Source: Phallusia fumigata (Eukaryota; Chordata; Ascidiacea; Phlebobranchia; Ascidiidae). Taken from it: 49,412 nt of DNA. Position 1 is the first letter of the stretch; each line of letters starts with the position of its first letter. Below, one piece after another: positions 23,234 through 35,200 of the stretch. Below the pieces are notes generated by a model. It was not told the origin of the DNA. It made no database searches and was given only the letters and a program-made list of their open reading frames with translations. Both the position numbers and the translations under genes were made by a program. The DNA is taken from the NCBI GenBank assembly GCA_008931825.1, contig QXVZ01009506.1, positions 1 to 49,412 of the forward strand, read 5' to 3'.

Positions 23234-26200
23234 ATGCGTTCGCAATTGTTGTTGGGTATTTTGGTGATTATTGCTGTGGCAGAATGTCGCCATCATCACA
23301 AACGACGAAACAGACAATCTCGTGAAGGTATGGCCTTTATTTTGTCGTTGACTTACCTGTGACTGTCTACACAAGGCCGTTGCCTTCATACAAATAACTG
23401 TTTTGCATTACTGCACTTGGAAGTATTGTCTGTTTTCATGACAGTTCTATACTTAACATACCTAATATAATCAAACTTTAAGTAAATTCAAACAAGTAAT
23501 GTTATTGAAGTTGCAGACAGTTAACTTTGTTTTTAGCTGGCCTGTCGAATCTTTCTGGAGTTAACGGTAACTTTTATGTGTGTACATATTGATGGCTCTT
23601 TCATTAGCTTAAATGTGTTTCTACAAATGTTTTGTAATACATTTGGATTTTGGTTACTTGGTTAGCTGAAAGATTTAGAGAAACACTCTGCTAAAAGTGG
23701 ACCAATGTACAATTTTAACATAGTTCAGGTTGACATATTGTATTTTATTTTGAAATAACTGTCCACAATTTCATACTTATCATGTAGCTGTAGTCAATGC
23801 ATGTAGTAACTTGAATGTATGTTTTTGTAAGTTTTTAAAGCAATGTGACTTTTTTTCATAAAATATCCAAATGTTTTTAATACAGCCAACATTAAAGTTG
23901 ACCAACATTTAAAATGTGGTTGGTTAAAAGGTTTATCTCAGCAAGATAGGTTTAAAGAATGTTAAGACTGCCTCGTTTGGATCTGCTGACTTGGTTCCAT
24001 GTGACGCTTTTACTAACTGCGTGTAATTAGCCTGCTTGCTCAATATTAATGCACATTGAAATTTACAGCCGCCCCACAAATCACATACATATCTGAACCG
24101 CAAATCGGCTTGTCACGAAAGAGCGTGGTGTTGGTTTGCAACGCAACCGGACATCCAAGGCCAAAAATCGACTGGATGCGTGACGATAAAAAGGTACTTC
24201 ATTTTCTGTTGTAACAACTCGAACGCACACATTTGCGTTTCTTTTACTAACCTGCATTTACTTACATGCATTTTGTATGACATGATGTTAAATTTTGTGG
24301 ATTCAGGTGCAGCACCGATATCAGTTTTATACATACGATTTCGTTGATGGGTCTGGCGGTGTGCTTTGGATTGAAAATGCGCGCACCAAAAGAGACAGCA
24401 ACGTGTTCAAGTGCGTTGCCTCAAACCGTCTGGGAAGTGTTGAAAGCTCAGTGCAAGTGACGGTCATTGAAGGTAAGTTGGACTGATTACAAATACGTTT
24501 TTCAATGCGATTAAACATACGCGTATATTGACAACATCATGGCGCAAAAAAATTCCCTAAAGTTTATATGCAGCGAATTGATGCTTCTACATGGCGGTCG
24601 GATGGTGACAGTGTAACGTTAATTAAATTGCCGATAGTCCGCTAATGGGTCGTGAATCCGCATGATCTTCTAAATGGAAAACTGTACGTTGGCGACTTTT
24701 CACTTTTGCTTTCACGTTTGTCACGGCCCCGCACCGCGTTTGAAGTAAACTCATGCCGAAAATTGTACCTGGTGAATTATGTTTGCGTTCCGCATAAAAA
24801 GCAGTTTTTCCCAGACACAATAGTGTTGAATGTGACTTTTAATACGTTGGTCAAAATGCGATTTAACATACAAATTGGAACTGCAAAGGGTAAACATTAT
24901 TTGATGTCAGATATGTAGGTCGAATTACCATCTGGCCAATGTTGTGTTTTCTTATTTAAGGATTCTAACGGTTAAAATAATAATGACGAAATGTGGATGT
25001 TCTAAAAAAAGAATTGTTTGTTATCACAGCCCGCGTTGTTAATCTTGCACTAATACATCGTGATCGACGATCGTGCCTTGTGGTTTGCTTTCAGTAAAAA
25101 CATGTCGTTTTCGTGGCGACTAACGGCTGATCACGTGTGTTGTACGCAAACAATACAACATGCTGTAAAACGGTTAATTGCCTCCATTTCTGATTTTAGT
25201 TCACGTGTGGTGGCCATAAATCTGACAGCTTTGTGCGGCCGCCTTTAACCGTCCGCTGGACGCCCTTTGTAATTACCCGTCGTCAGCGTGCATTGTTTCG
25301 TTTCTGTGTCGTCCCCATTTGGGCGATGCATTCAAAGCCGGATAGGCACGCAATCGTCTGTGGAAAATTCGTAATTGCATAATGTCTCGGATCGATGTCA
25401 GAACTGGAACAATTTGCTTTCCATCTCTGAACCTTGGTGCAGCAGTTGTTTTGATCATGCCCTGGATTAATTTCCGCCTCTTGGCGGATCAAGAAGCGAC
25501 TTGAAACACTTGCGTTCGCCGGGATGCGTTTTCTGGGTAACCTCTTGTCCCTTGTAGTGCCCAACGAGCATACACTTGAAATCTTGATTCGGGATCCAAC
25601 CGTTTCGTGGCGTCACGGTGGGGCAATATGATTGCGTCATAACGCGGTGTTGTGACGGCGACGGTGTTTGTTTGGTACGATAACACACAGTGTTTTCGCA
25701 TAACGCGTTAGTGTTGAACAAGCATCCTTTTTCACACGGAAAATCTGTCCCAAATTACGATTTCTCACAGCTGTGCTAAACCGAGCCCCTAATCAACGTT
25801 GTTGTCGCGGATGTTTTCTATGTACACGTAAACTCTTGACAGCAATCGGTTCGCGGAGTCGAGTTTCAACGCAAAAACTTCCCGCTGTTACTTCAAACCG
25901 GCGGGTCGGCAGCGTTCAGTGGATTATTCAGTCGAACGCTCCAAGTCCCCTGTTCGCGTACAATAGGGATTACGTGTGCACTGTCGAAACCGAAGCCCGT
26001 ACAACGAGCGGAATGAATTTCCTCATTGTTTTCTTACGTACCGACGATCGAACGCTCTGTAGGTTAACAAAGCAGCACCGTCGGGCAGGTGGCAGTTGGC
26101 TGAGTTTACTTTGGGGGAGATTACTTGCACATATAGCGGTGTACGATTGCTTGACGGTTTTTGGAGCCTGATCTTATCAACGGAAGTTTTGAACCAATGT

Positions 26201-29200
26201 TGATAATCTGAATGCCATCGTGAACAGGCAAAGTTTGTAAAATGACTTCTTATAAGAAGCTGCGGCTGTTTTCTGATAATTTTTCAACGTAACATGAACA
26301 GCACTTTCCATATTGGAAGTTCATCGGGGCGTGTTTGAATGTAGTTTTGGGTTTCTTGGTTAGTCCCACTGAAGCCACAAATGACTGAGCGCTAAACTGC
26401 TACCACAATGTTTACGAATGTGATCTTAGAAATTTCGTGTCTGATTATCACTGCGCGATTTGTAACCCACCTAGTGTCGTGCCGTAGAGCGAAACGGCGG
26501 ACAGAATACCGTCTTTCGTCACCTGTTAACGTCTGAACTAACACAGGGCCCCCTGCTTGTCTGGAAACAAGCCTGGACACCGTCGCCAATGATTCATTTG
26601 ATGTGATGTCGCCTCGCAGGGCACACAAATCCTCGGGCATGACGTGGGCGTCTGCATTTGAGTGGTTTTGGGATTATTGTGTAATCCCTCACCCTGAGGA
26701 ATAGATTTTAAATATGACAGCCGGACCGCCACTCACTCCAAATACGCCGAATTTTTTTGAAACGACCAGTTCGATTCCTAGGTCAACTTAGTTTTTTATT
26801 TTCAAGTCTAAAAACGGTTTATAGAAAAAAGTTAAACATATTTTATAAGATACCGTGTAAAAAATACTTGCGTTTCAACTTGGTTGGGTATTATTCGCAT
26901 TTTCCACCATTTTTGTGGACGCCATTATACCCAGTAGGGGCTCACTCGTGGGAAAACGTCTTTCCATGTCGCCAAACCCGCAATTTTCGCCATTGCACGT
27001 TTTAGTTGCGNATTTTTGTGGACGCCATTATACCCAGTAGGGGCTCACTCGTGGGAAAACGTCTTTCCATGTCGCCAAACCCGCAATTTTCGCCATTGCA
27101 CGTTTTAGTTGCGATTTTTCTTGAATCGGTGGCCTTTGTTGTGACGTCAAAGTATTTGAAGTCGTGTTGTACTGATGCCCCGAACCGAAATGTGCCTGAT
27201 CATCTGAAAATCCGCCGGGTTAAACGTCGAGCCACGTTCAGACAGCAGTCGATTTGCTGTTATGGACAAAGTGTCGTAGCTGCTCAGCCTTTACCAAAGT
27301 GTACCTCGCACCATGCAACAAACCTTTTAGTTTTTTTATTGGTTTACTGTGACCTAAACACTTGTGACAGATCGTCACGGTTAGCAGTGTTGCGTTGGTT
27401 GCGATAGCTGGGTGATAGCACTCGCACTGAAGCCTATCGCGCCCTGTCAGTTTTTAGACGACCTATATTTACACAAGTTGTTTGCTGCGAGTACGGCTGG
27501 CTGCTTCGTCAAACGCAAACTGTTCATCCGTCGGCTTAACGTTTGCTTGTTGATTTCGTTCTGTTCGGCGGGTCAAGCCTCCCCTATCAAGTCCCTGCCA
27601 GTCATTTATTTGCGTTGGCACCAAATTTACGTCAAACCGATCTCGTGGCAAAGGTGGGCGGCGCAATGTAAGATTAATAACAAGTCGAAACGCGCGCGGT
27701 TGCCAAAAATCCTCGTTAGCAGTGAGCTAATCAAGTAATGTAAGTGCGAATACTCACCTACATACCATTGATTACCAACGCCAACTTGTGTACCGGCCAA
27801 GCAGATTTCCCCACTGTTTAGGCTTCTATGGGCAATCAGCGACCACTAAACTGTGGCTAATCGTTCTGACCCAAGGTTGCCCGCTTCACCTTGCGCCCGC
27901 CAAGCGATTAGCGTGATTAAATGCGGTTACGAGTGGTTTCGGAGACGCCCAAGTTGTCTTCCTGATTGTTTCACGCGCCTGAGTAACCGCGACCAGTTTA
28001 ACTAGTGGCGCCAGTATGGAAAGATACAAGTGTCCATAGGAGTGGTTTATTGTGCACACTTTTAGGACTAAATCACCGCAGACTTTATGTCGTCTGAATA
28101 ATACATGAGAAACAAGTTTCATTGCAGCCTAATTGGAAATTTGAAAGATTCAATTAATTGTTGGGAATTAATAGCCCGGATCTGTGCGTTATGTACACAC
28201 GCACTGAAGCTTATAATTTAGATTCTGGCAACTTTTTTGGTCAGCCTTTCGTTGTACGAAATGCATAGAATTAGACTAACAATTGCGTTAGAACTGTGAT
28301 TTCTCTTTTCACCATGAGTAAATTGTTTGTTAATTTTTTTTAAAGAACTAAACATGTTTGCAGATCTTCCCAATCCGCCTGTAAGTATTTGTTTGCTTCT
28401 AATACCTTCGCCTTTAAGATTTCCGAACAGTCTCTCACGTGACGAAAATATTTGCGCACGCGTTTGTAGTCTAGCCGCTGCGATCCTCAGAGGCGTTATA
28501 AATTCATGGGTCCCTTGAGATTACATCGCTCCCGGGAGCTCGACTGAAAATTAAGTCTGCATTGCGGCGCAAGATTAGCACACGAAACTGGCGATCAACT
28601 TAAACGATCTTTGGTTGTTTGCTGTTCAAAGCCGGACGTAATTGGCTGTTCGAAGCGATTCGGATGCTGGATGTGTATAATTACGCAGGTGCTGTATTTG
28701 GATTGATGTAAAAAAANGGACGTAATTGGCTGTTCGAAGCGATTCGGATGCTGGATGTGTATAATTACGCAGGTGCTGTATTTGGATTGATGTAAAAAAA
28801 TTTTGCTGTGTCCAGAGAAGATTATGCGCAGACTATTGCTGTGTGTGTACCGTCACACGCACCTTAATACCTGCTGTGACAATCTATTTTATTGCTTTGA
28901 CCAAGGCTTTGCGCTTGACCTATCAACGGCTTTGCATCTACGATTTGGTAAGATGAAGTTTCTACCTTGTACAGAAGGCTGTTCTGCAAACTGGGCCAAT
29001 TGATCACAGCCGATTTAGCATTTGCACTTAATGTGATTGCTACCCTGCGTCACAGGCAAAGCGGCTAATCGATTCCCGACATATATCGATCGCCGACGAA
29101 AGGGGACTCAAGCCTTCTCCCGGAGCGCTGTCACGGCCTTGTTGACCGTTTTACTCCAATATCCTCCTATGCGATATCAATCTAAATGCTAAGTGCGGTC

Positions 29201-32200
29201 GAGCACGCGTTTGGCGGGAGCTGGGACTGACTGCTGCATTTTTGGCAATCCTTCCAAGGCTTTTGCGACTTTATAGGCGATCTCCAGTTTGTCCTATGGT
29301 CGAAGACTGTGATCCATCAATGGTGTTGTTGTTAAACGACAGGGAACACTTGTAGTAGCTGCGCTTTGCAGCCCCCTTGCCTGGCGTGGAAGAAGTGCCC
29401 GATAAGTTACCAATCGGAAACTTCAACTACTGCTGCAAACACTGTACAACTTCCACCGCACAATATTGAACAACACTACAAGCAATTGATTTGACAAACG
29501 ACCACGCATAAACCCCGTTGAACTGGCGAATATGAGCTAGTGTTATACAGTGACAGCGGTTTTGTGATGTCGTTTCGCAGTTGTCACGGCATTGCGAATT
29601 GTGATAAATGCGTCGTCTTAAGAATTGAGATTGGAGCGTTCCGCATAATTTGCTTTCACTATCGGCTTTGTTTTCACTGGCGGCAAACATGAGCTTTCCC
29701 TTGGGCATGGGAGCGCTGTCGAGTGTCGACATACATCTAAACTCATTTAGAAAGCAGCGGGTCGTACACTTCGCAGCAAGGCCACCCGCAGATTCGTTAA
29801 AGTACGCCCACTGCGCACTGCATGGAGTGGTGGTAAAGTTGGTTAAAAAGCAGGTGGCAATGACCACACATACATGTTGTGTTAAAGAGATCATTTTGGC
29901 ACTGAATCTTTTTTTGCATTCACTGCAATTTCCCAACTCTTCAGAATTTCGAAGTCACACCTGTGCCGAAATGTGCAACATACAATGATTGAAAATACAC
30001 AGCGTCAAAACAGAAGTCGTTGGTTTGTTTGCTGTCGTAAAACTGGGTGTGCCCAAAATCGGCCAGTGGGTTCCCCAACACGACGTCGCGCTCCATTTAC
30101 TTCGTTACCTCCGTCAAAAATCGCCAGTTAAGTGGCAGATCTGTATGTGAAGTTAGCGGCTGCTTGTGTGTGGTCCGGATTCCTAACTTTTACGATTGTC
30201 GCTCGCCAGACATCAAAATCCGGCATCAAAAACCACCCACAAACTACGGATTCCCTCTACTGAAAAAGTCATAATTGACCCTCTTGCGCCAAGACTAAAA
30301 AAATCGAATCAATTGTTGTGAAATCTGAGTTTCGACCTGTTTTGTAGTTGTTGGTAGATCTGGCTCTGTTCCCGTGTTAGGTACTAACCAGAAACCAGTA
30401 ATACCAGGTTACGGATTTTGGTCTGTTTCTGATTCTGTGTAATATGTAACAGCAACAGCAAACTTCTGAACCCAGTTTTACCACTGGGAAATGTCATGTA
30501 AATTCCCGTTGTCATTAAAATGACATTGACATTTACATCTCCGTGTGTCATTTCGATACAATAAAAGATTACAACAATTTGGGGGAAACGCCCGCAGTTT
30601 TTGTCTCGTCCTTTTGTAGCGTGATCCGATATTCGGTGAATCATTCCCCTTTGATGCGTTGAGCGAAAACCACAACAGGTTTGCTAAAATTGTCGCCTTA
30701 TCGTACCGGCATCTTGCTCGTCAGCACTACTCACCCGAAATACGAAACATCAGCTAAGGTAAACGCAATACCGACAAATTTTTGCCTCCCACTCGCTCAG
30801 TGGTACTAAGCATGGGTTTGTATTGTTCGTATTACGTCTCTTTCCGTTCGCGGTTAGTTGGATTCACACGATTACGAGTCACGGGATGCCGCTGACTCAC
30901 TGAAGTGGAAGGGAAGTTGGTAGTTTAGTTCTCAATCGGATTGACGATGATTACGTCATTCTCTGAGGGTTTACGCCCAAGCTTTCTGCCTTACTTGGGT
31001 TGTCTTACGAATTCATAAAAACACAGATTGCATCAAATTATGGTTGTTTTAGCAGTTTGTATCAAAAATGTAAGGTCAGTTTATAAACTGTTTTCTATAT
31101 GGGTGTATAGCGGATCGTGCACAACAAGGGTTTCGGACGGCATAGTTTCGTTTGCTGCTATAAAACGGTTCGTAATTCTGCAACTGGCTGGCTAGTGGGA
31201 TCAAATCCACAAAGGCGGCAGCAATCATAAAAGGTGCCCGGTGCAAATTCGCTACGGGTAATCGGATTTGCCGATCGAATCAGGCTTTTACGACGCCTGA
31301 ACGAGCCCAAATGGCTATCATTAAACCGATTTCTTTGTGGCGTGGCTATTTGCGAGGGTGATTAGGATTGTAAAACTCACCGTCGGTCTGCCGCAACTGG
31401 TTGCAACGATTGGGATCAGACAACGCAGTTTAGGTACCTTAATCAATTTTCCTTTTTTTGTTTTGAGATGACTTGGTTGTCGACATGTGAAAATGTGAAA
31501 TAGTCTTTCATGTAAGGTACGACCCCTTACTTAAGCGTTATACGTGAATTTCCACTCTCATGTGGCTGTGGCGTGCGGTTTTGTGTGTTGTCGCATAATC
31601 GTAAGCAAACAGACGTGTTGACTTTACGCCGTTCGGCTTACATTCACAATTGAAAGTGCCACGCCGTCCACATCACTATCCAGTGCTCGCGTGACAGTTC
31701 ACAATGGCCGGGCGGGCGGGGCCGACCCCTGATTCAACTCGAACCGTTTCGCACACTTAATGACCGTTTGCATAAAAAGCGCAATACATATATGAATAGG
31801 ACCCATTCGAAGTTTGTGACGCTTTGCTGGAGTGGTGGACGTATGTGCTCTGGTTTTCTGTCGTTCAAATACTTCACTTTATCATCCTGTCGACAGTAAG
31901 ATGGCACACCTGCGACGATAACATCTCATCTGTAATGTGTCCTATCTCTATACGTGCTCACAGCAAGATGGTCAGAGGCGGACATGTTCACTCGTGTTAG
32001 GTTCATAACCTATATAACATGTCAAAAGTCTTCTATTTTTTAGTCGCAAGGCAAATAGGTGGCAGAATGCCATATTTAATACCAGTGATCAGGTTTTTTC
32101 AACCTGGTAGGCTCAAAGCGTCACTATAAGTTGACGAACACACCTGATCAAGTTACACCAGCACGCCAATCGTTCCATTGTGGCTTTGATTTCTCGTTGT

Positions 32201-35200
32201 TCCGGGTAATCCACGCTTCTTCCAGCGCTGGGAAACGACTCGATAGCTTTACATGTGGTCTGCTATATGCTTACCTCCCCTGAGGTACCCATTCATCCTC
32301 GATTGTACACAGAATAATCAGTTCGCGCACTTACAGGAAAGCAATATGCCTGGGATGTTGCGCCACAGCTTCGCTCCCACGTTGAAAATCAAATTATTAT
32401 TCATAGATAATGTCAATTGCAGTACCAGGCTAAATTGAACCACCGTGGTCGTTGTTTAAAATTGCTTTCAAAAGAAACCACTCACGCGTTGTTACGATTT
32501 CACTCACCTGGGCGCTAAATTTAAACCGTTGCCAAGGCAACTCACTGCGTAAACTTCATGACAACATTGGCGTCGAAAGCCAAAAACTGTGTGATCCTGC
32601 CGACAGCCCGTCTTTGATGGAAATGGAGCGCGCCGCGAATAGAATTCTGAATGGCGGAGATCCTGTTTTGATTAACGCCACTATACGTTTGCCCCGGTTC
32701 GGCCCCAACGACCAACGACGATCCTTAACGTAAATCTCACCAACTATTGTGATGCGTTTTTGCGGTGGCGCGCCTATACCAAGTTTGCATCCCAGCGTTA
32801 TTAACCGTGTGTCGGTAAATTCCAACCAACCGCAAGAGACATGCACATCCCGTTCTTTGCGCGTTTTGCTATGGCGACCGTTGTGCGACGTATCCACGCA
32901 CCTACGGCGTTAAGCGACCCGCCTGGCCCCTATAGGCTTAGAGAGGCATCTTCTGTCAACGATCTTGAGTCCAAATTGATAGTTGGATGTCGACTTGAAC
33001 CACCCACGTCCACAGGGGTTAAAATCTGCGCGCCGCTCCCTTGTTGGCTGATCGCTTTAATGTCACGTGCGCAACGTTTGGACGCGATGCCGTTCTGATT
33101 CTTCAATCGTCAGAGGCGTCCTCTCTACAGAAAGTTGCTGACTATTTTCGTTCGACCTTCTATTCAGATTTACCTGGGTTTGATTGATGCCTGCTGGTGC
33201 TTCGTCACCTAATTTATACCTGCTGGTTGATTTACGCACCCCAATAAAGTATGGCATTTCATGGACGTTGGTCAGCGAGACAAGACCATTGATGGCTTAA
33301 GTTGGACAGGAAAGGATACAGTCGTCCAATGTCACTATATGTATCGACACCTTGTTATGAAATATACACGTTTCAATACAGGAAACCATTTTTCACCGAA
33401 GTTTTTGCTTGAAAGGAAGCGACCTCCGCTCCTATCAACAAATTTGCGTTCCGAGTTTGAACTCTTGAACTCGTCGTCTCGAATGTGAAGCCAAGCGAAA
33501 TTCCTTGCCGGCCAAAAATCTGACCCCCCGACAACGTTGTTGTCTTGCCTTGTTTTGATGCGATTAAAAGACACTCGGTCGGGCATTGTTGCCGCCGCTC
33601 TTTGTACGTAGGTCTCTTGTATACCCGTGTGAAGTTATACACACTTCATTGTGATCATCGCTGGTGCGACAACAACTTAAATTTTNGACACTCGGTCGGG
33701 CATTGTTGCCGCCGCTCTTTGTACGTAGGTCTCTTGTATACCCGTGTGAAGTTATACACACTTCATTGTGATCATCGCTGGTGCGACAACAACTTAATTT
33801 TGTGGCAACAGACACTGGCGTTCTAAGTCCTCGAGATTAACGTTGTAAAACTTTGTTTAAAAATTGTAGGTTTTTCTGTATTCAACAAATACGTAAAGAG
33901 AATCATTCCTTGTCGTCGATATAACCGCACTGTTTTCATAAGAATGACGACACTGCGGAGTTCTATGGATAATTGTTTCCGCCGGCGCAAGAAAAATAAA
34001 CTATCTCTGTTATTCATTGACCAGTTGTTGTGGATCGACCCGGTTTATTTTCGTAATCCGACGTCCGTCAAAGCCAACGGTAGCTTTCATAAGGCATTGT
34101 CCCTTTTCAACAACTTGTGTCTTGTCACGAACTGTAGCAAACCGTAATGTAGACGACGCACCGCCGGCTGTATCATTTTTCGATCGCTTGCGTCACTGCT
34201 TGCATGTGAAGTGCGGTGGGAAGTTTTTGCCCTTGAAGCTGGAATTTCGTGCAAGCACGGTGGCAAGTGCTGGTATTTTCACTGCGTCGTTTGTAATGAC
34301 TGTCCGCTGACAGAGGTGGTATCAAATTTCAACCGCACGAAAGCTGCTGGGGCCTTGTCCACGGCAAACGACGCACTTGCCTGTAACGTTTCATACGGAT
34401 TCCGACCGACTGGCCTTTACCGACCTTTCATGTGAACCTTGACACCGAAGCCCAAAACCACGTGCGCATACACCCAAAGCCAACAACCCCTCACCGTGAC
34501 ATTGCATCGCACATCGTCCTTTTAGCTTCCCTCGCCGTAAGACTGCTCCGTCACACCAATGCCACTCTCCCATGACCGTGGCCCGCTAGCGTACCGTAAG
34601 TTATTAGCATCCGCCCAGGGGTCGTCTTCACTAAGTCGTTTTTGCAACTCGACTGGGTTTTTGCCGGTTGCCTTGCTGATCCCCTAATCGCGACTTATCC
34701 GCGAATCTCTGCCCCACATTTCTCATCCGTTACTTGCCGTCTAAGTTTACATTCGAGCCGCTGAAAGTCGACCAACCGATAAGACAGGATTTATGATCCT
34801 CCATGCTTCTGTTCGTACCTAACTCGTAGCTTCGACAAAAGTTTGTGGTGCATGCAGTTTGTCGTATAGCGTGACTTTCAAACGGTGTTTGAATGATGAG
34901 CAAACGATTGTTGCAATTTGTGTTGCCGGGGATGCCGTGCAGGTCAAACGCCACGCGTGTTATTCGTTGCAGAGAACATGACGAAAATTGGGAGTGAAAT
35001 AATCGCTTTACATAAAACATGCGAGAAGACTCCTGGGACGCGACTCGTCGGGCGTAAATTCGAAATGGGATTTGGCCGCTTCGATCCGCCTTGGGAATTC
35101 GATTGCCGCCTCGCCTGGCTTGTGTGCAGAAGGGGTGTTGCAAAAATCGCGCTTATTTTTTCCACAGCGGCCGCTGTCTCGGCTAACAGTCATATGTGTC

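Noticed and set aside
25773-26171. 132-codon open frame on the plus strand in the long intron
   Set aside because: No family resemblance and many overlapping open frames in the same GC-rich DNA; treated as chance.
29427-29936. 169-codon open frame on the minus strand inside the long intron
   Set aside because: No recognisable domain, irregular Cys-rich composition, GC-rich DNA that makes long frames common, and no supporting splice or promoter signals.
33545-33826. Open frames with an internally repeated peptide across the n at 33686
   Set aside because: The peptide repeat is only the contig-overlap duplication read through the n.
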